From Methylorubrum suomiense (lineage in GTDB: Bacteria; Pseudomonadota; Alphaproteobacteria; Rhizobiales; Beijerinckiaceae), in assembly GCF_022179765.1 (NCBI RefSeq), contig NZ_BPRE01000002.1, forward strand, positions 248,001 through 312,000: a stretch of DNA of 64,000 bases. The letters are read 5' to 3'. Below, piece by piece: positions 1 through 11,977 of this stretch (position 1 is its first letter; every line of letters begins with the position of its first letter). The position numbers and the translations under genes are program-made. The notes beneath the pieces are model-generated. The model made no database searches and was not told where the DNA came from. It saw only the letters and a program-made list of their open reading frames with translations.

Positions 1-1
1 C

Positions 2-235
2 AGCGCCGAGCCGAATGCGAACCAGCCGGCGGGGACGCCCGGTCGCGCCTCGGCCTATGCGCCGCCGGGCACCAATTCGGCGTTCGCCCTCGACGGCGCG
101 ACCGTCGACGGCAACAACGGCGGCCAGCGCTCGAAGGCCTTCGATGCGTCCGAGGGCACGCGCCTCGATCCCCTGCGCAACAAGACTTACGATCTCGGTT
201 CGCCCAAGACCGTACCGGTTCTGCGCAATCCGTGA
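2..235 (+). CDS. C-terminal end of an unidentified protein (5' truncated by the window edge)
   Basis: The reading frame is open from base 2 to a TGA at 233-235, giving about 77 residues. The tail is rich in Ala, Pro, Gly, Asn and Thr and ends in KTVPVLRNP. It has low-complexity character with no motif I recognise, as expected for a disordered or linker-rich C-terminus. Codon third positions are strongly G/C, as in neighbouring genes, which supports coding. The start lies outside the window, so function cannot be judged. Confidence 0.5.
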   Translation, partial: SAEPNANQPAGTPGRASAYAPPGTNSAFALDGATVDGNNGGQRSKAFDASEGTRLDPLRNKTYDLGSPKTVPVLRNP

Positions 236-280
236 GCAAACCCTTCGCGTGACGCCGGCCTCGTTACGGTGGCAGCTCCC

Positions 281-1051
281 TCAGCCGAATTGCTCGCGCA
301 GGATGCGCTCTTCGAGGCTATGACCGGGGTCGTGCAGCAGGACGAGGCTGGTGGCATGGTCGAGCCAAGTTTCGACGGTGCAGACCCGGCGAAACTCCGT
401 GTGGTCGGCGACGGCCGCCACGGGACGGTAGGTGGCGTCGATCACGTCGATGCGCACCCGCGCGTGGTTCGGGAGAAGGGCTCCGCGCCAGCGCCGGGGG
501 CGGAAGGCTGAGATCGGCGTCAGAGCCATGAGCTGGGCGTTCAGCGGCAGGATCGGCCCACCGACGGAGAGATTGTAGGCGGTCGATCCCGCCGGAGTCG
601 CCGCCAGGATACCGTCGGCAATGAGTTCGGGCAGGCGGACATGGTCGTCCACCGAGACCTTGAGCTTGGCCGTCTGGTGCGTCTGGCGCAGCATGTAGAC
701 TTCGTTGATCGCCCGCGCCGTATGGCTGCGCCCCTCGGTATCGGTCGCCACCATGGTCATGGGGTGGATCGTCGAGCGCTTGGTCGCCTCCAGCCGCTCC
801 AGCAGGGCGTCTTCCCGAAATTCGTTCATGAGGAAGCCGACCGTGCCGCGATTCATGCCGTAGATCGGCTTCGGGTCGTTCATGAATCGGTGGAGGACCT
901 GCAGCATCAGGCCGTCGCCACCGAGAGCCACGACCACATCGGCCTCCTCCGGCGGAACGTGGTCGTAGCGGCGCATGAGCGCCTCGGCCGCCTCCCGCGC
1001 TTCCGGCGTGGGGCTCGCCACGAAGGCGATCCGTGAAAAGCGCCGCGGCAT
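281..1051 (-). CDS. nadK: NAD kinase
   Basis: ATP-dependent NAD kinase, which phosphorylates NAD to NADP in the cytoplasm and sets the NADP pool. The product is 256 residues from the chosen ATG. The diagnostic GGDG nucleotide-binding motif is at about residues 44-47 (VALGGDGLML), followed by the conserved NRGTVGFLMNE segment and the ATPAGSTAYNLSVGGPI loop typical of the family. The frame stays open to a GTG at 1117, but the extra 22 residues (RHPDPQWSR...) do not look like family sequence. The ATG at 1051 gives a normal alphaproteobacterial length. It is divergent from cutA, about 100 bp apart. zwf, a major NADP consumer, lies 1.5 kb away, but there is no sign of shared transcription. Confidence 0.92.
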   Translation of the reverse strand: MPRRFSRIAFVASPTPEAREAAEALMRRYDHVPPEEADVVVALGGDGLMLQVLHRFMNDPKPIYGMNRGTVGFLMNEFREDALLERLEATKRSTIHPMTMVATDTEGRSHTARAINEVYMLRQTHQTAKLKVSVDDHVRLPELIADGILAATPAGSTAYNLSVGGPILPLNAQLMALTPISAFRPRRWRGALLPNHARVRIDVIDATYRPVAAVADHTEFRRVCTVETWLDHATSLVLLHDPGHSLEERILREQFG

Positions 1052-1152
1052 CGGTTCGGTCAGCCCCGTTGACGGATACAGGCCGCACCGGCTCCACTGG
1101 GGATCCGGATGGCGCACTGCTAGGCGCCGACCTGCTGTAGGAGAGCCATAGC

Positions 1153-1479
1153 ATGGAGCGACCGCTCCTCGTCTACACGACCTTTCCCGATGCCGCGACG
1201 GCGCTCTCCATCGGCGAAGCCTTGGTACGCGCCCGCTTGGTGGCCTGCGTGAACGTGTTGCCCGACATGCAGTCGGTCTATTCCTGGAAGGGAACGGTCG
1301 AGCGGGCGACGGAGGTCGTCGCCATTCTCAAAAGTCGCGAAGGGCTGGCGGAGGCACTCGGAGTGGCTCTCAAGGAGCGCCATCCCTACGAGACGCCGAT
1401 CATCCTCCATTTGCCGGTCGCGGGCGCCGACCCGGACACCGCGGCCTGGATTCGGGAGGAGACATCCGACCGGACATGA
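1153..1479 (+). CDS. cutA: CutA divalent-cation tolerance protein
   Basis: Small trimeric CutA1-type protein of 108 residues, the usual length. It opens with PLLVYTTFPDAATALSIGEALV and continues with the family segments VACVNVLPDMQSVYSWKG, EVVAILKSRE and HPYETPIILHLPV, which form the ferredoxin-like trimer core and the metal-site region. The cellular role is poorly defined in most bacteria: it is linked to copper and divalent-metal tolerance. The gene stands alone, divergent from nadK, and ends in a GC-rich hairpin. Confidence 0.92.
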   Translation: MERPLLVYTTFPDAATALSIGEALVRARLVACVNVLPDMQSVYSWKGTVERATEVVAILKSREGLAEALGVALKERHPYETPIILHLPVAGADPDTAAWIREETSDRT

Positions 1480-1482
1480 GAA

Positions 1483-1510
1483 GGGCGCGGCCCTCAGCGG
1501 CGCCGCGCCC
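1483..1510. terminator. Hairpin between convergent genes
   Basis: The inverted repeat GGGCGCGGC (1483-1491) / GCCGCGCCC (1502-1510) has a perfect 9-bp stem and a 10-nt loop. It lies directly after the cutA stop and before the 3' end of the convergent small gene. There is no long T tract on either side, so it is a plausible bidirectional terminator or mRNA-end stabiliser rather than a textbook one. Confidence 0.45.
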
Positions 1511-1534
1511 TCGACGATCCAGCAGTGAGACGGC

Positions 1535-1696
1535 TTAGCCGGCGACGATCGCCGTGGCCGTGCGCGGCCGCCCGGCGATGCTGGCCTCGTAACGTTCGGC
1601 TTGCAGCCGGGTGAGGCCAGAAACGAGGGCGAGGGCACCGCGATAGACCGTGTAGGTGCCGTCCTGGGTTGGTTTCACGCGTATATGCTCGGACAT
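1535..1696 (-). CDS. Small hypothetical protein (53 aa)
   Basis: An ATG at 1696 opens a 53-residue frame beginning MSEHIRVKPTQDGTYTVYRG and ending RTATAIVAG before TAA at 1537-1535. It is too short for a usual ORF cutoff. The composition is ordered (alternating hydrophobic and polar residues, a likely short beta hairpin then a helix TRLQAERYEASI). It ends at the shared hairpin after cutA. I recognise no domain. The G/C-rich third positions support coding, but the function is unknown. Confidence 0.5.
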   Translation of the reverse strand: MSEHIRVKPTQDGTYTVYRGALALVSGLTRLQAERYEASIAGRPRTATAIVAG

Positions 1697-1964
1697 GGGA
1701 CCACTCCCTGCCTGGGGCTGAACTTCGAACGCGTCGGAACGGAGACCACGTTAATCAGTCATTCTCAACTTGCAAGCTCTGAATGCTTTGTGTGTCGCAG
1801 CGTTTTGATGTTGCGACGCAAGATGAGTTGCCTAACCGAGTGCGGAGGCGAGCGCCGGAGAAGCCGGGGGCGGTAAGCAATCCAAATGTTAGTGAGCGCC
1901 TTACAACTTTGTGGAAACACTTTGCCAATATGCATTTCCCGACAAAGGCGATGCGAACCGCTCG

Positions 1965-2390
1965 ATGCCGGATCATCTTAGCCAGGACGCTCCTCATCCC
2001 TCCATGGCGGAGCACGCTTCGGAGGTGAATGCCGACCCGAAGGGGCTGGTGCAGCGCCGTGAGACACGGACCTCGACCAATTGGATCGCGATGATCCGGC
2101 TGTTCGACGGCACCGAGATTCCCTGCAACGTCAAGGACATCTCAAAATCCGGCGCCAAGCTTGGCGTACCCAGCAGTTGGGATCTGCCGTCGGCCTTCAT
2201 GCTGAAAATCCTTGGCCGCGACTTCGTCATGCGGGTGACACTCGCTTGGCGTCGCGGCAATTATGCCGGCGTCCATATCGACCGGATCGCCAAATTGCCT
2301 CCCGCCGTGGAGACGACAGCGCCGGTCGAGACGACGAAACCCGATTACAGCTCGATCGGTACCCGATCCCGCCGCTTTCTCGGCGAGTGA
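1965..2390 (+). CDS. PilZ-domain protein (putative c-di-GMP binding)
   Basis: A protein of 141 residues from the ATG at 1965. The PilZ signature is visible: an arginine-rich lead (QRRETRTSTNWIAMI), then the DISKSGAKLGV strand matching the D/NxSxxG motif, then LAWRRGNYAGVHI, the typical end of the PilZ barrel. PilZ domains bind cyclic-di-GMP and adjust motility or polysaccharide output. The frame also allows a GTG at 1911 and an ATG at 2004; none has a good Shine-Dalgarno, so the start is uncertain. A second PilZ gene lies at 36128 within the flagellar block. Confidence 0.72.
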   Translation: MPDHLSQDAPHPSMAEHASEVNADPKGLVQRRETRTSTNWIAMIRLFDGTEIPCNVKDISKSGAKLGVPSSWDLPSAFMLKILGRDFVMRVTLAWRRGNYAGVHIDRIAKLPPAVETTAPVETTKPDYSSIGTRSRRFLGE

Positions 2391-2578
2391 TTCGGCGAGT
2401 GGCCGGCGAGGGTGGTCGCAGGCCTTTCGGGAAATTTCCCGATTCGCGTCAAGCCGCGCCTCCGGGCGGCCGATCCGTTTCGGCCAGGCCTTTGCATTCC
2501 TCCGCCCGCGACCGATAACCCTCCGGCCAGACGCCGCGGTCGGAAGGAGCCCGTCCGCGCGAACCATGGGAGCCGTGC

Positions 2579-4057
2579 TTGGCCACCATCATCCCCGTCT
2601 CGTCCTTCGACTACGTCGTCTTCGGCGCCACCGGGGACCTGACGCAGCGCAAGCTGCTACCCGCCCTCTATCAGCGCTTCCGCGACGCGCAGATCCCGGA
2701 ATCGAGCCGCATCATCGGCGCCTCGCGGACCGAGATCAGCACCGAGGTTTTCCGCGAGCGGGCCCGCGACGCGCTCAAGCGCTACGTTCCGGCCGGCGAC
2801 CTCGACGAGGTCAAGCTTCAGGGCTTTCTCGACCACCTGTTCTACGTGGCGATCGATGCGCTGGGCGATGACGGGTGGAGTGATCTGAAGGGATTGCTCG
2901 ACGAGCGGCCCGACCGGATCCGTCCGTTCTACCTCGCGACCTCGCCCGATCTCTACGGAGCGATCTGCCGGAATCTCGACCGCTACGGCTTGATCGGCGA
3001 GAAGAGCCGCGTCGTGCTGGAGAAGCCGATCGGCAAGGATCTCAAATCCGCCCGCGCCATCAACGACGCGGTGGGTGCCGTCTTCCCGGAAAGCCAGATC
3101 TTCCGGATCGATCATTACCTCGGCAAGGAGACGGTCCAGAACCTGCTGGCCCTGCGGTTCGCCAACACGATCTTCGAACGGCTGTGGAACGCCGACGTGA
3201 TCGATCACGTGCAGATCACCGTCGGCGAAACCGTCGGCGTCGAGGGTCGTGGCGGCTATTACGACACCTCGGGCGCGCTGCGGGACATGGTGCAGAACCA
3301 TATTCTGCAACTCCTCTGTCTCACCGCCATGGAGAGCCCGATCTCTCTGGACGCCGATTCCGTGCGCGACGAGAAGCTGAAGGTGCTGCGCGCCCTCAAG
3401 CCGATCACCGCCGCCGATGTGCAGAGCGTGACCGTGCGTGGGCAATACGCTGCGGGGGCCGTCGGCGGCCAGCCGGTGGCGGGCTACCAGAGCGATCTTG
3501 GCGATCATCCCCCGAGCCGGACCGAGACCTTCGTCGCCCTGAAGCTCGAAGTGCAGAGCTGGCGCTGGGCCGGCGTCCCCTTCTACGTGCGCACCGGCAA
3601 GCGCCTGCCGAAAAAGCATTCCGAGATCGTGGTGCAGTTTCGCGCCTCGCCCTTCTCGATCTTTCCGTCCGAGGCGTTCGGCCGCGAGCCGAACCGCCTC
3701 GTCATCCGGCTCCAGCCGGAGGAGGGGATGAAGCTCGAAGTGATGACGAAGGATCCGGGGCCCGGCGGCATGCGTCTGCGCCCGACCAACCTCGACATTT
3801 CCTTCGAGGAGACCTTCAAGCAGCGCTATCCGGATGCCTATGAGCGCCTCTTGATGGATGTCGTCCGCGGCAACGCCACCCTGTTCATGCGCCGCGACGA
3901 GGTCGAGGTCGCCTGGGCCTGGGCCGATACGCTGCTCAAGGCCTGGGCCGACCGGCCCGAACCACCGCGCCCCTATGCGGCCGGAAGCTGGGGACCGACC
4001 GCCGCCATTGCCCTGATCGAGCGCGACGGGCGCACTTGGCACGAGGAACTGCCCTGA
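2579..4057 (+). CDS. zwf: Glucose-6-phosphate 1-dehydrogenase
   Basis: Oxidises glucose-6-phosphate to 6-phosphogluconolactone with NADP(+), the entry to the oxidative pentose phosphate and Entner-Doudoroff routes. At 492 residues it is normal length. The N-terminal dinucleotide fold is FGATGDLTQRKLLPAL, and the catalytic signature RIDHYLGKE is at about residues 176-184. YVRTGKRLPKK and the late GNATLFMRRDEVE segments follow. The start is a TTG: no in-frame ATG or GTG fits, and GGGAG at 2568-2572 sits six bases upstream as a weak ribosome site. No pgl or edd genes adjoin it here. Confidence 0.95.
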   Translation: MATIIPVSSFDYVVFGATGDLTQRKLLPALYQRFRDAQIPESSRIIGASRTEISTEVFRERARDALKRYVPAGDLDEVKLQGFLDHLFYVAIDALGDDGWSDLKGLLDERPDRIRPFYLATSPDLYGAICRNLDRYGLIGEKSRVVLEKPIGKDLKSARAINDAVGAVFPESQIFRIDHYLGKETVQNLLALRFANTIFERLWNADVIDHVQITVGETVGVEGRGGYYDTSGALRDMVQNHILQLLCLTAMESPISLDADSVRDEKLKVLRALKPITAADVQSVTVRGQYAAGAVGGQPVAGYQSDLGDHPPSRTETFVALKLEVQSWRWAGVPFYVRTGKRLPKKHSEIVVQFRASPFSIFPSEAFGREPNRLVIRLQPEEGMKLEVMTKDPGPGGMRLRPTNLDISFEETFKQRYPDAYERLLMDVVRGNATLFMRRDEVEVAWAWADTLLKAWADRPEPPRPYAAGSWGPTAAIALIERDGRTWHEELP

Positions 4058-4225
4058 CGGAGAAACGAACGACGCGGTTCGCCTCGTCCCGGAGCGGCGC
4101 GTCGCTCGATATCGCGGTGCGCGCAGCCGCCTCGCCGACTGAGCGGCTAGATTGCAGAGGCGGCGGAAACCCGAAGGCCCATCCCGGTTATCTCAGGACA
4201 ATGTCGGGGTCGGGATTCGAGAGAC

Positions 4226-4471
4226 ATGTCGCGGTATTTCTTCGACGTCGAGAACGGGGGTCTCACGGTCGATGAGGAGGGGACGGAACTCGACGGGGAC
4301 GAGGCGGTGGCGTCCTTGGCGATGCGGACGCTCCTCGATATCGCCCGCTTCGAGGTCTTGGCCCATGACGAGCGCCAAATGTCCGTGACCGCCCGCGACG
4401 AAGCCGGGATGCCTGTCTACCGGACGGAATTGACGGTGCGGGCGGCATGGCTCTTGGCGCATCCCGGCTGA
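4226..4471 (+). CDS. DUF6894-like small protein (81 aa)
   Basis: Begins MSRYFFDVENGG, followed by the acidic DEEGTELDGDEAVASLAMRTL helix region, then a second half (MSVTARDEAGMPVYRTELTVRA). This matches the pattern of DUF6894 proteins, which occur in many copies in Methylobacterium and Bradyrhizobium genomes and have no known function. The gene is monocistronic, with zwf upstream (168 bp) and the sensor kinase gene convergent. The family assignment rests on the (M)xRYFFDV...DxxGxEL pattern. Confidence 0.72.
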   Translation: MSRYFFDVENGGLTVDEEGTELDGDEAVASLAMRTLLDIARFEVLAHDERQMSVTARDEAGMPVYRTELTVRAAWLLAHPG

Positions 4472-4562
4472 GAGCCCTGCGCTGTGAACCTCAAGGGAGC
4501 GACTCCCGGTCTGCGAACCGTTCGTGAAGCAGTGCGCCGGCACGTGCCGTCGGTCGCGTGAG

Positions 4563-7004
<2,442 letters not shown>

Positions 7005-7189
7005 ATCGGAACCTCGCGTTTCAGACTGAATCCGACCCGGTCGGTGCCGTACCGGCTGCTCTCGAATCGTATTCATATTGAGCATTCGGAGGGGCTGTTT
7101 GTCCACGCCCAATTTGGGGGAGGGCGTTGACGAAAGCCGCGATCGGAGTCCCTGCGCCGAGGGTATCGATTCTCGAAATGCGTTCTGCG

Positions 7190-9835
7190 TCAGGCGGTTA
7201 CTGATTCGCCGAGGCTCCGCCCGGCAATGTCGGTGACGTCACGAGAGAGGCCGGGCGTGGCAAGGATGCGACGCAGGGCAGACTCGGCCATACCGCGCCG
7301 CACCGGCTCGAGGCGGCGCCACGAACCGAACGCCGTCATCAGCCGCGCCGCGATCTGCGGATTGGCGCGATCGAGGGCGAGAACGGTGTCGGCGACCAGG
7401 GTGAAGCCGGCCCCGTCGCTCCGGTTGAACTGGGTCGGGTTGGCCAGGGCGAAGCTGCCGACGAGGGCGCGGACGCGGTTCGGGTTGGTCATCGCGAAGG
7501 CCGGGTGTTCCTGGAGGCGGCGCACGCGCTCGACGGTGCCGTCCTCGGGAATCATCGCCTGGATCGCGAACCATTTGTCGAGCACGAGGGGCTCGTCGGC
7601 GTATCGTTCCGCAAAGGACGCGAAGGCGGCTTCTCGGGTCTCCCCCGGCAGGAGGGCGAGGGTGGAGAGGCCGGCAAGCCGGTCGGTCATGTTGCCGGCG
7701 GAGTGGATCTGCGCGTCGGCACAGGCGGCTCCTCCGGTCGGGTCCGCCGCCGCGATCAGATCGAGGGCTGCATTGCGCAGGGCCCGGCGTCCGGCGGAGG
7801 CGGCGTCGGGTGAGAACGGCGTGCCGGCAGGTTCGGACAAGGCGTCCCGCAGGGCGTGCAGCCGATCCGTAAGCGCGGTGCCGAGGCGGGTGCGCAGGTC
7901 GTACCGCGCCGCGTGGATCGCATCGGGGTCGATCTCGCTGCCGATGTCATCGGCGAGATCGCTCTCGCTCGGCAGAGACAGAACCAGGGCGGCGAAGGCG
8001 GGATCGGCCAGGGCACGCGCGTCGAGGAAGGAATCGAGCGCCGCCGCGAAGGCGTCGGCCCCCACCTCGGTCGCTTCTCCGCGCAGGGCGCCGATCATCA
8101 GCCGCGCGGCGACGCGCTGGGCTGCCTCCCAGCGATTGAAACCATCGGTGTCGTGACGAAGCAGCGTGAGGCGCTCCGTATCGTCCATCGCCATATCGAC
8201 CCGTACCGGGGCCGAGAAGCCGCGAAACAGGGAGGGCACCGGGGCGGTGGCGACGTTCTCGATGGTCAGGACGTCGTCCCATCGATCGAAGACGAACACG
8301 CCGTCCGTCACCCGTGAGGAACGGGCATCGTCGAGGGGGCCATCCTGGCCAATCAATCCGAGACGGATCGGGATGACGACCGGGGGGGCGTCACTTCCGG
8401 CTCCGGGACGGGTCTGGCGCAGTTCGAGGCTGTAGGTCTGCGCGCCCGCATCGTAATGACCGGAGATGGCGACCCGCGGCGTGCCGGGGCGCTCGTACCA
8501 TTCCGCGAACCGTGACAGATCGCGACCCGTCTCCGCCTCGAAGGCGCGGAGGAAGTCTTCGACGGTCGCCGCCGTCCCGTCATTCTCCGCGAAGTAGCGA
8601 TCCATGCCGGCGCGGAAGGCGCGTTCGCCGATGAGCGTGCGCAGCATCCGCACGATCTCGGCGCCCTTCTCGTAGACGGTGGCCGTGTAGAAGTTGTTGA
8701 TCTCGGCATAGCGCTTCGGCCGCACCGGATGGGCCAGCGGGCCCGCATCCTCCGGGAACTGGCGGGCGCGCAGGGTGCGTACCTCGCCGATGCGGTGGAC
8801 ATCGCGCGAGCGCATGTCGGACGAGAATTCCTGGTCGCGGAAGACCGTGAGGCCTTCCTTCAGGCAGAGCTGGAACCAGTCGCGGCAGGTGACGCGATTG
8901 CCCGACCAATTGTGGAAATATTCATGGGCGATGATCGCCTCGATGGCGGCGTAGTCGGCGTCGGTCGCCGTGTCGGGCGAGGCCAGAACGTACTTGTCGT
9001 TGAAGATGTTGAGGCCCTTGTTCTCCATCGCGCCCATGTTGAAATCGGACACGGCGACGACGTTGAACACATCGAGATCGTAGGCGCGGCCGAAGGTCCG
9101 CTCGTCCCAGGCCATGGATCGCTCGACCGCGTCGAGCGCGTAGGCGGCCCGGTCGCCCTTGCCCGGCTCGACATAGACCGCGAGCTCGACCGCCCGTCCG
9201 TCCATGGTGGTGAAGGTGCTCGACACCCGGTCGAGCCGTCCGCCGACGAGGGCGAAGAGATAGGCAGGCTTCGGGTGCGGGTCGTGCCAGACCGCGAAGT
9301 GACGCCCGGTCCCCTCGATGCGGCCCGCCTCGACCGGATTGCCGTTGCCGAGAAGCACGGGGGCCGCGGCTTCCTCCGCCTCGATCCGGGTCGTGTAGAT
9401 CGACATCACGTCGGGCCGATCGAGGAAATAGGTGATACGCCGGAAACCGTCGGCCTCGCATTGGGTGCAGTAGACGCCGTTCGAGCGATAGAGCCCCATC
9501 AGCTTCGTGTTGGCGGTCGGATCGAGGCGCGTCTCGATGGTGAGGGTGAAGGGCCGCTGCGGCGGTTCCGGCAGGGTCAGGGCCGAGGGGGCCACGCGGA
9601 AAGCGGCGGGGGCGAGCGATTGTCCGTCGAGGTCGAGGGCGAGAAGCCGCAGATCGTCTCCGTCGAGGATGAGGGGGGCGCCCGGCCGTCCGGCGGGGTT
9701 CGGCCGGACCGCGAGGCGGGCGGTCACGCGGGTGTCGTGGGGATCGAGGCGGACGTCGAGCTCGACGCGGTCGATCAGGTGGTCGCTCGGGCGATAATCT
9801 TCCAGGCGGACAGTCGGGGGCGTGTCGGTGCGCAT
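7190..9835 (-). CDS. pepN: Aminopeptidase N (M1 zinc metallopeptidase)
   Basis: Cytoplasmic broad-specificity aminopeptidase of 881 residues, the usual length for bacterial PepN. The substrate-amine recognition motif GAMEN is at residues 268-272. The zinc site HEYFH is at 304-308, with the third ligand Glu at 327 in LKEGLT. The N-terminal beta domain ([17 protein letters not shown]) and C-terminal helical DUF3458-type regions are complete. It is transcribed alone, divergent from gloA, with about 155 bp between them. Confidence 0.96.
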   Translation of the reverse strand: MRTDTPPTVRLEDYRPSDHLIDRVELDVRLDPHDTRVTARLAVRPNPAGRPGAPLILDGDDLRLLALDLDGQSLAPAAFRVAPSALTLPEPPQRPFTLTIETRLDPTANTKLMGLYRSNGVYCTQCEADGFRRITYFLDRPDVMSIYTTRIEAEEAAAPVLLGNGNPVEAGRIEGTGRHFAVWHDPHPKPAYLFALVGGRLDRVSSTFTTMDGRAVELAVYVEPGKGDRAAYALDAVERSMAWDERTFGRAYDLDVFNVVAVSDFNMGAMENKGLNIFNDKYVLASPDTATDADYAAIEAIIAHEYFHNWSGNRVTCRDWFQLCLKEGLTVFRDQEFSSDMRSRDVHRIGEVRTLRARQFPEDAGPLAHPVRPKRYAEINNFYTATVYEKGAEIVRMLRTLIGERAFRAGMDRYFAENDGTAATVEDFLRAFEAETGRDLSRFAEWYERPGTPRVAISGHYDAGAQTYSLELRQTRPGAGSDAPPVVIPIRLGLIGQDGPLDDARSSRVTDGVFVFDRWDDVLTIENVATAPVPSLFRGFSAPVRVDMAMDDTERLTLLRHDTDGFNRWEAAQRVAARLMIGALRGEATEVGADAFAAALDSFLDARALADPAFAALVLSLPSESDLADDIGSEIDPDAIHAARYDLRTRLGTALTDRLHALRDALSEPAGTPFSPDAASAGRRALRNAALDLIAAADPTGGAACADAQIHSAGNMTDRLAGLSTLALLPGETREAAFASFAERYADEPLVLDKWFAIQAMIPEDGTVERVRRLQEHPAFAMTNPNRVRALVGSFALANPTQFNRSDGAGFTLVADTVLALDRANPQIAARLMTAFGSWRRLEPVRRGMAESALRRILATPGLSRDVTDIAGRSLGESVTA

Positions 9836-9990
9836 GGATTCGTACGGGGCTCGGCCAGGGCTTCGTCCCGTCTTCTAGAACTTTTCGCCGCCGCCGAAAC
9901 CTCGTCTGCCCGATGCCGGCGACCCCGTTGACGCTGTCACGCCCTGGGCCAGATAGGCGCCATCCTCACGACAATGCCTCCGGAGCCGCC

Positions 9991-10431
9991 ATGGAATACC
10001 TGCACACGATGGTCCGCGTGGCCGATCTCGATCGAGCGCTGGCCTTCTACGTCGATGCGTTCGGACTCGAGGAGGTTCGGCGCATCGAGAACGAGAAGGG
10101 ACGGTTCACCCTCGTCTTTCTCGCCGCCCCCGGTGACGTCGATCGCGCGAAGTCGGAAAAATCGCCGATGGTCGAACTGACCTACAATTGGGACCCGGAG
10201 GAATATTCGGGTGGGCGCAATTTCGGCCACCTCGCCTATCAGGTCGAAGATATCTACGCGTTCTGCGAGAAGCTGAAGAACGCGGGGATCACCATCAACC
10301 GTCCCCCGCGCGATGGGCATATGGCTTTCGTCCGCTCGCCGGACGGTATCTCGATCGAGATCCTGCAGAAGGGACCCGCCAAGCCGCAGCAGGAACCCTG
10401 GGCGTCGATGGAGAATACGGGAACGTGGTAG
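9991..10431 (+). CDS. gloA: Lactoylglutathione lyase (glyoxalase I)
   Basis: Converts the hemithioacetal of methylglyoxal and glutathione to S-lactoylglutathione. The product is 146 residues from the ATG at 9991 (GGAG at 9982-9985); the frame extends further upstream but without family sequence. Two beta-alpha-beta-beta-beta modules supply the metal ligands His5, Glu62, His80 and Glu123, all in the standard contexts ([27 protein letters not shown]). The pattern matches the Ni-type class. It is a stand-alone gene. Confidence 0.94.
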   Translation: MEYLHTMVRVADLDRALAFYVDAFGLEEVRRIENEKGRFTLVFLAAPGDVDRAKSEKSPMVELTYNWDPEEYSGGRNFGHLAYQVEDIYAFCEKLKNAGITINRPPRDGHMAFVRSPDGISIEILQKGPAKPQQEPWASMENTGTW

Positions 10432-10535
10432 TTGCCGCGCTCCGCTCTCGGACGGACGGCGCTGCAGCCAGTCGCTCATGTCTGAGCGCCGAGCGTCGGT
10501 TCGGTCGATCGCGTGGCGAATGCGACTCGGCTCGC

Positions 10536-10562
10536 GCCCTCTCTCCGCGTGCGGGGAGAGGG
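10536..10562 (+). terminator. Hairpin downstream of gloA (repeat-like)
   Basis: GCCCTCTCTCC (10536-10546) pairs with GGGGAGAGGGC (10552-10562) with one G-U pair and a short loop. The CCTCTCC...GGAGAGG form is a common dispersed intergenic hairpin in alphaproteobacterial genomes, and a related one lies at 40936-40961. It probably acts as a terminator or mRNA-end structure for gloA. Confidence 0.5.
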
Positions 10563-10571
10563 CCTAGGCTC

Positions 10572-10607
10572 AAAGCCTGATCTCGGACGGAAAGACCGAT
10601 CAGGCTT
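10572..10607 (-). terminator. Terminator overlapping the stop of the small HTH-like gene
   Basis: AAGCCTGATC (10573-10582) and GATCAGGCTT (10598-10607) form a perfect 10-bp stem with a 15-nt loop. On the minus strand the stem ends in TTTGA. It overlaps the stop codon at 10600-10602, so the last codons of the gene are part of the hairpin. Confidence 0.6.
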
Positions 10608-10764
10608 CCACCTTGGGCGTGATGCCGAGTTCCGTAAGTTTGGCACTCACGGCCTCGACCGGCCGCTTCAACCGCAGGCTGATGACGGAAACCGATACGC
10701 CCTCGCGCGCCATGGTGCGCAGGCTCTGGACGGCGTCGAGGCTCCAGTTCGTTTCGATCGACAT
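10600..10764 (-). CDS. Small helix-turn-helix-like protein (54 aa)
   Basis: The ATG at 10764 has a strong AGGAG about eight bases upstream, which rules out the longer frame to 10935. The 54-residue product (MSIETNWSLDAVQSL...) has the pattern W-x6-L...G-x-S...I...L, like the short helix-turn-helix at the N-terminus of GcrA and other Myb/SANT-like small DNA-binding proteins. There is no C-terminal partner domain. It may be a stand-alone DNA-binding or regulatory protein; the function is not established. Confidence 0.62.
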   Translation of the reverse strand: MSIETNWSLDAVQSLRTMAREGVSVSVISLRLKRPVEAVSAKLTELGITPKVEA

Positions 10765-10867
10765 CGGTGTTCTCCTGTCGTTCGACGTGACACCGGTACG
10801 ATCCGGACGATGCACCGGTCCGGATCGAGGTGGATCGCCGACGATGCGGTGACAACGCTCGCGCCGA

Positions 10868-11380
10868 TTATCCGTGCATGCCTGCGAAACGAGCAGGGCG
10901 GGCATTCGACGCGACCCGCAATCCGGCCCCACCACCGCGGGTCGCCACGTTGCGTCGCGGTGCCCGCTCGATTTTCAGCAGAATGTTCGAACCGCCGACC
11001 AGCATGCCGGTCCTGTCACGCAGCAGGGTCGGATAGGGCATGAAGGCGGCCCGGTTCCCGTCCGGTCTTTCCAGAACCGCCTGTGCGCCACGGAGAGCCG
11101 CGCCTTCGCGCAGGGCGATCGCCAGCGCGCAACGATCGTGGGGCAGCTCCAGCCCGTCCGTGTCGTAGAGGCGCCACGCGCCACACCACCGTGCCTTGCC
11201 GAGGATCGGCCGAAACCCCCACAACTCCGCCGCCGCGTCGTTGTAGTAGGTCAGCCAGCCCTGGACATCGGTGGTGTAGAGCGGCGCGCTGACCTGCCGG
11301 AACAGGTCGGCCCGCGACGGTTCGTAGTTCCAATCCGAATCGGGGGCGTCGAAATCGTAGGCGAAATCGTCTCTCACCAT
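10868..11380 (-). CDS. Single PAS-domain protein
   Basis: A protein of 170 residues with one PAS fold (about 25-145): FRQVSAPLYTTDVQGWLTYYNDAAAELWGF, then a long middle and a final strand TGMLVGGSNILLKIE. No kinase, HTH or membrane segment is visible. PAS-only proteins can sense small ligands or modulate kinases. The gene is divergent from the large hybrid kinase gene across about 600 bp, so a functional link is possible but unproven. Confidence 0.75.
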   Translation of the reverse strand: MVRDDFAYDFDAPDSDWNYEPSRADLFRQVSAPLYTTDVQGWLTYYNDAAAELWGFRPILGKARWCGAWRLYDTDGLELPHDRCALAIALREGAALRGAQAVLERPDGNRAAFMPYPTLLRDRTGMLVGGSNILLKIERAPRRNVATRGGGAGLRVASNARPARFAGMHG

Positions 11381-11977
11381 CCGTGCTCCCCTTCATGCCG
11401 TCATGCCCGCTGCCAGCATGACGCTTCCTCACTGCACCGGGCTCCGAGGCCCACCGGACGGAGATCGTCCAGGCAGGGCGGATGGACCGATGTCCCGGTG
11501 GCATCCGCACACCATTGCGTCATCGCGCCGTGAATCCCGCAAACGAAGATTCTTCGACACGGCAAACGTTCGACTTCGCGGTGTCTCGTCGTTTCAACAG
11601 CTGCGGCCAACAGGCGAAATCAAAAGCACGCCGTATCCTTGGATGCAAGTTTTTTCTCAGTTTTGGTGCTCTTCCGCGCTGGTTGGAGCGGCGGTTGACT
11701 GACTATTTTGCAATGCAAAACAATTCTAATGTGAGATATGGCCGGGTAATTTGGCCGAGAATGGGCACATTCGGCATCGCACATGTTGCGAATTGTGCGG
11801 CCTGAGCATTGTGCGGCGCCGGTCGACTTGTGGACAATCGAAAGCATTGGGGATGGCGGTGCCGGCCTGGCCGCGCTTACGCAGGCCATGGGAATTCGAT
11901 ATAGCTCGCCCCGTGCCTCGACCCCGTCCGGTTGCCTTGTCCGTTCCCATCTTCGGTCCCGCCCGCTGGGACAGCCA
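11381..11977. other. Intergenic region between PAS gene and hybrid kinase gene
   Basis: About 600 bp without a convincing gene. It is noticeably more A/T-rich at about 11690-11760 than the surroundings (TTTTGCAATGCAAAACAATT at 11708-11727), as expected for a divergent promoter region. It contains one copy of a 16-bp sequence (11821-11836) that recurs before the next kinase gene. No -35/-10 pair can be called with confidence. Confidence 0.5.
11821..11836 (+). repeat. 16-bp shared element, copy 1
   Basis: GGTCGACTTGTGGACA, identical to 15707-15722. It lies 141 bp before the hybrid kinase ATG. The core GTCGAC-TT-GTGGAC is an imperfect inverted repeat, as in operators. Confidence 0.55.

Noticed and set aside
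1755..2015. 86-codon minus-strand frame in the cutA-PilZ gap
   Set aside because: It overlaps the PilZ gene start region and lacks a ribosome site and family sequence.
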